Shown: in pieces, positions 56,999-64,000 of the stretch | How positions within the stretch are numbered: position 1 is the stretch's first letter | Layout of the letters: every line of letters starts with the position of its first letter | Assembly: GCA_036417435.1 (NCBI GenBank) | Contig: CM070903.1 | Coordinates: forward strand, 61,976,001 to 62,040,000 | DNA: 64,000 nt | DNA from: Inia geoffrensis | Lineage: Eukaryota; Chordata; Mammalia; Artiodactyla; Iniidae | Direction of reading: 5' to 3' | Program-made: the position numbers and the translations under genes | The notes under the pieces: generated by a model | Told to the model about the DNA's origin: nothing | Databases searched by the model: none | Seen by the model: the letters and a program-made list of their open reading frames with translations, nothing else

Positions 56999-57304
56999 AA
57001 AAACAGTAAAAGCTTCTTAATAATAAAAGATAATCTAGATAAAAATAAGGTATTATGATACTGCCAAAGATAATACAGACATATGGGTCAGTTTATCCTA
57101 TACAACATGATATGCTTTTGTGACCCTTTTGTGTGCTTTTTCTAATTGTTCAGCTAAGCTCTGAACTGCCATTTCCCTTCTCATTGCTTTCAGTGAGTCT
57201 GCCTCTAGGAATAAAACTTCCTCTCCTCCTGCTTCCTCTTCCACAGTACATTTATATAGTTCTTGTGTATTTTTTTATGTTTTTTTATTGCCTCAAGTCT
57301 GCTG

Positions 57305-57515
57305 TGAAAGATAGTATAGAGTAATGAAAAGGAAAAGAAGCTCTGAAGTCAGACAGACCTGGTTGAATCCTGGCTCTCTGTTCTTGTGCACTTTATTTAA
57401 CATCCCTGAATCTATTTCCTCATTCCCAAAATGAATGTTATAAGTATTGTTATGAGAAAAAAATTGTATCATATCTACATAAGGTTTGGTACATAGTATG
57501 CATTTTTAGAATCAG
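57305..57515 (+). mobile_element. MIR SINE
   Basis: 'gtatagagtaatgaaaaggaaaagaagctctgaagtcagacagacctggttgaatcctggctctctg' keeps the tRNA-like head with a B-box-like GGTTGAATCCTGG. The core and tail follow ('ccctgaatctatttcctcattcccaaaatg', 'ggtttggtacatagtatgc'). Confidence 0.75.
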
Positions 57516-57519
57516 AGAT

Positions 57520-58825
57520 ACACTGAAGGACTATGTAATATGTATAGTTCTTGGGTTTCATCAAATCTCATTTGCCTTCTTAAAAGCATATTTTGTCTAT
57601 TTCTACGTTCTTAATTGAGGTTTTAAGACAGTTGACAACTGATATATTGCAAAACTTTGATCAACAGCTTTTTTTTTCATGAACCATTTCACTTTTTTCT
57701 AAATGCCACTATAGAATCTACTTTTCCTTAAGATCTACTTTTTATTGATATCCTTTACTCATCTTACAGTTCCAACAGTTTCTCTGTTTCAATTAACTTC
57801 TTTTTGTCTTAAGTAACTTTTTTTTCTCTCGTGTAAAATAATATATCCCACTCGTAAACCTTCAGGACAGGACCATATTATCTTTGTTCACAATGCTCTG
57901 AATATTATGCAAAAACAATACCACTATTAAGTAATGATTATGTATGTGAATATTATGGTTTCTATGAATTTACCCACTCTTCCTGAACTCATACCTAGAA
58001 GATCACAGAATATTATTATATGGCACTTACATAATCCTTTATCATTTTGCAAACATCTCATAATCATTTAATGGAAGTCTTCAAACCACTAGAATAGGTT
58101 GATCTTGCCATTACTATTGCTGAGAAGAGGAAAGAAAGATGAAATGATAAAAACTTGTTCAGATATCACATCTCATGCTATTAGGAAAAGTAGGATGTGC
58201 ACTCAGTCTCTTATTCTCTTATCTGCTGATATCCATTGAGCTAGAGTTATCTTAGCATCAGAAGAAGAAATAAATCTATTCATTTCCAAGTATCATTATT
58301 TGGAAAAGATCTGTTCAGTTTTAAAGGGTGGTTTTCTTTATTTTCAAAATAAATAAAAGGCAAATTGCAGTGATTTGGGGAGGGAAGGGAGGCAGGAAAA
58401 CCCACAATCTAGGGCCAGAGAACAGGAAGGAGGTAAAATTGGTGGTGAGTGAATCCTCAATCCATCATCACATGGGAGAAGTATTTAAAAAGCAAGGCCA
58501 CTGTCTTTCCTCATCTGAGGTTTCCTCCAGAACCCTGTAGGAGAGGAAGACATACTGCTGTGCCATCATTTGGGGAGCATCAGGACAAGGCAGTATCTCC
58601 TCAGCCAAAAGAACCCCTTCCTGACAGCTGTAGGGATAAATGTTTGTGCCACTAGGCCCCTTAGAAAATTATTCCGTAAAGTCACTATTGTTGTCAGTCA
58701 AAAAAACCCAAAAAAAGAAAAGCAAGTAAACCAAAAACAGCTTCAAAGAGAAAACAATGTGGAGAGAGCAAATGAGAGTAAATAACATACAAAATTTGAT
58801 GTGACCTTCCTAGCAATTTTGTGGG
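57520..58825. other. Unassigned sequence
   Basis: No gene or confident repeat. Three overlapping open frames at 58328-58785 (+) have no domains; the last is rich in Lys/Gln from an A-rich stretch (58700-58780). Confidence 0.4.
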
Positions 58826-58829
58826 TTTA

Positions 58830-58998
58830 GGGTAGAGAGTAGAAAACACTCTGAGTTGGGATTTAGAAGTCCTGATTTTAGTTTGAGCAATTTCACTATC
58901 TAGCTGTGTGACATCAGACAAGTAGCTTAACCTCTCTGGACCTATGATCCTTCATATTTAAAATGAGGGGGCTGGTTAATAAGTAATGTCTAAGAGTC
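58830..58998 (+). mobile_element. MIR/MIR3 SINE
   Basis: 'ctgagttgggatttagaagtcctgattttagtttgagcaatttcactatctagctgtgtgacatcagacaagtagcttaacctctctggacctatgatccttcatatttaaaatgagggggctgg' follows MIR3 closely. Confidence 0.8.
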
Positions 58999-59019
58999 CT
59001 CCTAGAGATCAAAATTTCC

Positions 59020-59200
59020 CAATTTATAATAGTAATAATTAACATTTTACAGCGCTTTACCACCTACAAATGGTTTCCACATACATTATCTAATTTGATT
59101 CTTGTGCCAGTTCTGAGGTAGTAATATTATGAGTATGCCCATTTTAGAGGAGAGATTCAGAAACCACAAAATGGCAGAGTTGGCACTGAACAGATGTTCC
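59020..59200 (+). mobile_element. MIR SINE
   Basis: 'aataattaacattttacagcgctttaccacctacaaatggtttccacatacattatctaatttgattcttgtgcc' with 'gcccattttagaggagagattcagaaaccac' and 'gcagagttggcactgaacagatgttcc' follows MIR (MIRc-like). It lies directly behind another MIR. Confidence 0.7.
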
Positions 59201-59204
59201 CAAG

Positions 59205-61355
59205 AAGAAGATACCCCTTCAGCAAAAGTAGCTAATGCTAACAAGGATAAGTAACGGCAGATAATTTAGGCTGTAAGCTCTTGTTTAGGGGTGCAACAGA
59301 ATTTCTGGATGCTACATTGGGGCAATGATAATCCACCCTGTGGAGTGTTATCTGATGATGTATTTATCAAAAAAAACTAATAAAAAGAAAATTAAAAAAA
59401 GATACCATAATTGTTACTGCACTACACCCTAATGAATTATTGTGTTCAAGGTTCCTACAAAAAAAAAGTAATATTATACTCGGCTTATGTTTTAATTGAT
59501 TTATTAATATTTTATCACAGGAATGTAATTTAAGCTCCTCATGATTTAGATCTCATAAACCTTTAGCATTTTGCAAATTCAAATTCCAATTTAAAGCCAG
59601 GGTGAGCAATTAACTTTTCTATCATCTTGTCAGGGGAGAAGGTTCGTGTTTAATTTGAGACAAAGTGACAGAAATATATATACACTGTATGTATTACTCC
59701 AATTTAATTTATGAGTCAGCACCATCCACCTTCAAAATGTAGATTTAATAGAAGGGGAGGAAGAAAAGGCCGTGCTGTCATGATAGGGCTGTGATATCTG
59801 CCCTGAATTTCTTATAAAAAAAAAAAAGTCCCTGGTTTGTTGAGATACCAGGCTAGATTGATTGCAGGCCTATTTCCAATTCTTTTGTTTTAAATCCAGT
59901 TACTAATTCTTTGCTCACAGAGAACACAATCTCACGGATATCATGGGGAGCTCCTACCCCCCCACTTCTACCTCTGCTCCTACCCAGTTCTCGGTTTCAT
60001 GTAGAGCTGCCCCTCCAGGTTTATCCTAAATCTAGGCAAGTGAGATAAACTATGGAAAATATCACCTCCAGGTCACTTCTTCATCCCCTTTCCCATTTTC
60101 CAAAGCAATCTTTTAAATACTCTCCACCTAAAACAAGCAAGCAAACAAAAAACCTTCTCACAACTTTATATTCTAATTTACAGGATACACATGGTTAAAA
60201 CCATGGTACTTTCCAGTGATCCTTTACAAAATATTTAAGGACAGGATCAGAAGAAATGAGCTCAGACCACAGAAGGCAGTCAGGTGAACAGAAGGGAAGT
60301 ACTTCCCTTTAGTGGTAATTAAACACTGGAACAGGGCTGCAGAGAGAGGTTAAGGAATTCTTCCTAGCTGGGTTATCCTATAATTCACCAAAGGCGCACA
60401 ATGCTCTATGCTGATGAGATGAGTTACATGACATCTCCTCCCTGGTTCAATCAAAGGGAAGCAATTTACATCTCAAACCAGTTCTCTCATCAGTGGGACA
60501 TAAAAACTGCAGAAAAGAGACACAGCAAATGTGCTTATTTATACAGCATCAACTCAGTTGCCACTGTTCTTTATTATTTTCCTTCACTCCCTCCTCCCTT
60601 GTATGGTGGCCATTTTTAATAGGATGCTTTAAATTCTAAAGTGAGAAAAACACAGGACTAAGAACAATTCAGGACCAAAATTAACTAAAGATTTCTCATG
60701 ATTCTGACAATCACTGGCCCTTGTGGTGTTAGGCCAGTCCCTTTGTTCCATTTAAAAATAAAATTGATTCCCTCTGCACACTACAAGAAGGGAATTAGAA
60801 GATGGTTAATGGAAAACTCTGGAAGGTAGCCTGGCAAATGTTTATTCACTTTCCAGGCATACAATGCTGTTCTACATAAGTGAATGCAGTGCATTTGTCA
60901 AAGAAAGGCTATGTTGAATGAGTGTGAGGTCGTCATTCATAAAACGAGCTTATTTTACTAATAGAGTCTATTAATCACAGCTTAATTATGTCAGATGTTT
61001 TGCACTTGCACACGACAGTGAAAATCGCCAAAAATGCATTTACCGCACCTGCTTAAATGCAGTCATATCCCAAAAAACTATTCCAGGGAAAGGGAAACAG
61101 CTCCTACAGACATGGCTTTTAGGCAGAATATGGGATTATGGCAGAGGGGTTTAAATACATGAGGTAAAAATGGTAATCATACTCATCAAGTACACAAAGA
61201 AGTAAAAACAAGAAGCTCTAGATAATTCTTTTTAGTGGACTCACTAAAATAACAATAACATCTTGATGAAGAGAACATGATTGTCGAAAGCTTGTCCATT
61301 TTACATTTTCTCTTTACATGGTGCAATAAAAAGGGAGCACCTGCAGTTTCTACTT
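59205..61355. other. Stretch without recognisable repeats; candidate conserved non-coding DNA
   Basis: Apart from A-rich runs near 59365-59400, 59458-59467 and 59817-59827 I see no interspersed repeat. The part at about 60900-61080 has scattered CpGs and homeodomain-like TAATTA/TTAAT motifs ('gtctattaatcacagcttaattatgtcagatg', 'gcacacgacagtgaaaatcgcc'). Absence of repeats in a repeat-dense window can mark selection, but this is inference. No coding signal was found; the open frame 60401-60619 has no domain. Confidence 0.3.
60292..60309. repeat. Perfect 18-bp palindrome
   Basis: AAGGGAAGTACTTCCCTT equals its own reverse complement. Its halves contain GGAAGT/ACTTCC, the core bound by ETS-family factors (known family preference), in head-to-head arrangement. 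Function is inferred only. Confidence 0.9.
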
Positions 61356-61992
61356 GTGGGTTATTTTTTTTCTTCTTCTGATGTTAAAGGAAATCATAGG
61401 ACATCGTATTTGCTTTAGGAGCTACTAGTCTAACCTCAAGTACACTCTCCCTCCTATAAAGTTATATTTGAGCTCTCTAGGAATACCTGTGCAGTGCAGA
61501 GAGGTTCTACAGTCTACAAAGTACAGTCTTTGCTTCATACACTTTTTCTTCATTCAAACACACCAGCCCTTTATCACTTTGGACATTCAGCTAAAACAGA
61601 TTTCTCTGTCATGAACAGTTTTAGACAAATTAGACCAAAATATCTTGTAATTTCCATTACTTGGTAGCATCTATTTTACATCATCTCACTATAGTTTCAC
61701 TATAGTTGTGGTGTCCTAACACTTACCTAAAAAAATTCTATTAACTACCCATCATGGGTATTTGAAGTGCATTAGAAAGCCATACACTTAATTACATTGG
61801 AGGGCTGCTGTGATCTCACATGAAACATGAGCTACCTTTATTAAAAATAGAAATTGCATTTATTTAATGTGTCTTACAGTAAATCGGTCAATTTTAAACT
61901 TTCAAGACCGTATAATGAAACAAAACAATATTTGAAAAAAACAGAAAATGTCTACAGATTTTAATAGAAGTATTTTACATGCCAAGAGAAGC

Positions 61993-62086
61993 ATTCTCTT
62001 TCCCATTTCTCCCTTTTGACATTCTCTCCTTCCTTTTCTTCCCTTTCCCCCCTTTCTCCCTTCCACCTCCCTCCCTCTTTTCTTTA
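61993..62086 (+). repeat. Pyrimidine-rich tract
   Basis: About 90 bases of TC-rich sequence ('ctctttcccatttctccc...cctccctccctcttttcttt') with very few purines. Irregular low-complexity repeat. Confidence 0.8.
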
Positions 62087-62089
62087 ATT

Positions 62090-63395
62090 TGGGGGATGTG
62101 GTGGTAAACTTTGAGTAAGGAAAAAATATTTTTGTTTCAGAATTCGTGTGCTTTTACTACTCCAAAGGCTGATTTAGAGGAAAATTTTTGGTTACTTCTT
62201 ATGGCATTCTCTTTTTTTTCCTTAAGAGTCCATAAATAGCCTTCAGGGATCAAGCTATTTCCAAACATTCCCATCATGGCCTCCAGTACTACACAGTGCA
62301 GTTTGTGATGTACCCTAATAAAGGTAGTCTTTTACAAAAGACTGCAATAGCTAGTGAAGAACTATTTTTTCAATTACTTTTGTAAAGGCACAAAATAAAT
62401 GACAGTGGAGTATGTACATAAGTAAAGCAAAGGTTCAGACTTACTTTACAACTACAATGTCACTAATAGACATCATCTCCCCTGCTGTTCTACATATCTA
62501 GATTCAAGTCTGAGGCTTTAAACTATCTTTTACAGACAAAACAGGGTAAGGGACGAACGTGTCTTTCATGTTCCAATAACAAAGAAGGTATGGGAGAATA
62601 ATTTGTTTCTACAGGTATCTGCCACAATAAACACCCAATATACAAAATTCTGAAGTTATGACAAATTTAGGATCTGATAATGTGTTTTACAAAATGATTT
62701 TCCATAGACTTCTACTGCGGAGATAGTAACTCCAAATACATCAAAAATTGTGGTTTAATTTTTTTTTTATTTTCATAAAACGTTTTAAGAAAGATTGCTG
62801 TCATATAAGAAGTAACAGTAATTTCAGAAAAATCAGAAATTTCCAGAAAAAGAACAACATTACAGGTTACAACATTACAACAGACACCTCTCATATTCAT
62901 GCATCTAATAAGATCAGTAAAACCAGTGGTAGGAAGTACCTACAGGTGGTTGTGAAGGCAGATGCTTTCTAAGTGGAGGAGGCCGAAAATAAAGTCACAC
63001 CTACAGTGATATGCTTTCATCTTTCTTCTTACCCTCCCAGTCACCCTGCATCTCTCACTGTGGTGCTTTAACTATCTTGTGGCCTTCCTTCTGCAAGCAC
63101 TTTTGGAGGAGTAAACTTGAAGTCTTATGAGAATAGATTCAGTCCTGTGCCACTAACTGAAGGCATTTGTTCCTTTTATGGTTTTACTAAAATCAAAAGT
63201 ATCATGAATATGTCTTAAAATCTAAGACTGGAAATTATATTGTAAGGATGTCTTAAAGTCCTCCAGGCCTACAGGTTGTACAAGGCAAACAAGAGTACAT
63301 CATACGGGCCAGTCTCTACCTGACTCTTCAAGATTCTGAAGATTGTCAAAGTTCATAAAGTGTTCTTTTTTTTCTTGACATACACTAGGCTAAGT
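62090..63395. other. Unassigned sequence
   Basis: No gene or repeat recognised. A small direct repeat of ACAACATTACA occurs near 62850-62880. Open frames 62712-62900 (-) and 62748-62972 (+) are AT-driven. Confidence 0.4.
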
Positions 63396-63399
63396 ATTA

Positions 63400-63765
63400 C
63401 CACCTCAGCGTCTGAGGACATCTTTTTACCTATGCCTGGAATGTTCTTCCTCTAGAGCTTGGCATTTTCATTCTCTTTATTCTCATCTCTACTCAAATAC
63501 CACCTTTTCAGGAGACCGACACCAACCATCTGATTAAAATGGCTCGCCACCTTCATTCTACCCTACCCTGCTTTATTTTTTTCATAGTATTTATTCTTTA
63601 CTGAAATTATATGTTTATTTGCTTATTATGTGTCTTCCCAACCAAAATTTGAGCTTTGTGAGCCAAAGACTTTCATCTTACTCCCCATAGCATCACTAGT
63701 GACCAGAACTGTGTCTAACATATGGTAGGTGTTCACTATGTATTTCTCAAATAAATAAAACTTAG
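63400..63765 (+). mobile_element. L2 LINE 3' end
   Basis: 'tgcctggaatgttcttcctctagagcttggcattttc', 'atctctactcaaataccaccttttcaggagaccgac', 'ctaccctgctttatttttttcatagtatttattc', 'atatgtttatttgcttatt', 'gagctttgtgagccaaagac', 'taacatatggtaggtgttcactatgtatttctcaaataaataaa' give the L2 3' end in order. The clearest L2 terminus in the window. Confidence 0.85.
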
Positions 63766-63769
63766 GGCT

Positions 63770-64000
63770 AAGATACTTTCTCTTAAATTTTACAATTTAA
63801 ATACCATCTTCTGCTGATAAGAGAAGATATCATACAATGACCTTTCACACTCTAGACAATGAATGAAGTCAACATGGAAGAGTCACTTTTCTAGGAAGAG
63901 TATGTTCAGACCCAGTTTGAAATCACAGCCTGTTGCTATGGGGTGTTTATTGTCTGCCATTTTAGTTAGACCACTGAATTGATGGAATTAACAAAAGACC
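63770..64000. other. Unassigned sequence to window end
   Basis: Nothing recognised. Confidence 0.4.

Noticed and set aside
1..64000. A novel gene system or operon
   Set aside because: No supported coding genes; content is explained by mammalian repeats and unassigned AT-rich DNA.

Overview
The window is AT-rich mammalian nuclear DNA, most likely from a cetacean (whale or dolphin). The diagnostic feature is a CHR-type tRNA-derived SINE at 20860-21064, a family known from cetaceans and hippopotamus. Four 5'-truncated L1 insertions with the cetartiodactyl L1 3' end, which closes in AATAAAGATGT plus an A-rich tail, support this. The rest of the repeat landscape (MIR, L2, old L1M, MLT1, Tigger, MER5) is the usual ancient eutherian set. 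No protein-coding exon, rRNA, functional tRNA, CRISPR array or operon-like structure could be supported. Every long open frame I could explain is either the remnant of L1 ORF2 or a chance frame in repeats or AT-rich DNA. The window looks like intergenic or deep intronic DNA.

Layout. 1-6.3 kb: two L2 copies in opposite orientation, an MLT1 scrap, MIRs and unassigned DNA. 6.2-9.6 kb: two Tigger (pogo-type) remnants around mostly unassigned sequence that holds two short perfect hairpins. 9.6-12.8 kb: a minus-strand old L1 (ORF2 reverse-transcriptase region, then 5' region). 12.8-19 kb: largely unassigned AT-rich DNA with a TA/TG microsatellite. 19-21.4 kb: a plus-strand old L1 carrying both a very short young L1 tail and the CHR SINE. 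21.4-34 kb: unassigned DNA dotted with MIRs, one of which has a 14-bp inverted repeat. 34-46.6 kb: the youngest L1 activity (34262-34709 inside a MIR, 39562-40357, 45477-46560 inside an older L1), with L2, MLT1 and MIR copies between. 47-52 kb: a (TG)25 array and unassigned, locally less AT-rich sequence. 52.5-55.2 kb: two minus-strand old L1 pieces, the first split by a MER5-like hAT element with an 8-bp target duplication. 55-64 kb: MIRs, a stretch of about 1.9 kb without recognisable repeats (59.4-61.4 kb) that may be conserved non-coding DNA, and a terminal L2.

I found no convincing undescribed system. The most distinctive items are nested young retroposons with readable target-site duplications, several unusually perfect inverted repeats in otherwise unassigned sequence, and one candidate regulatory module with paired CRE/ATF-like sites. 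Repeat family names rest on recognising consensus landmarks by eye; boundaries of ancient repeats are approximate to tens of bases.
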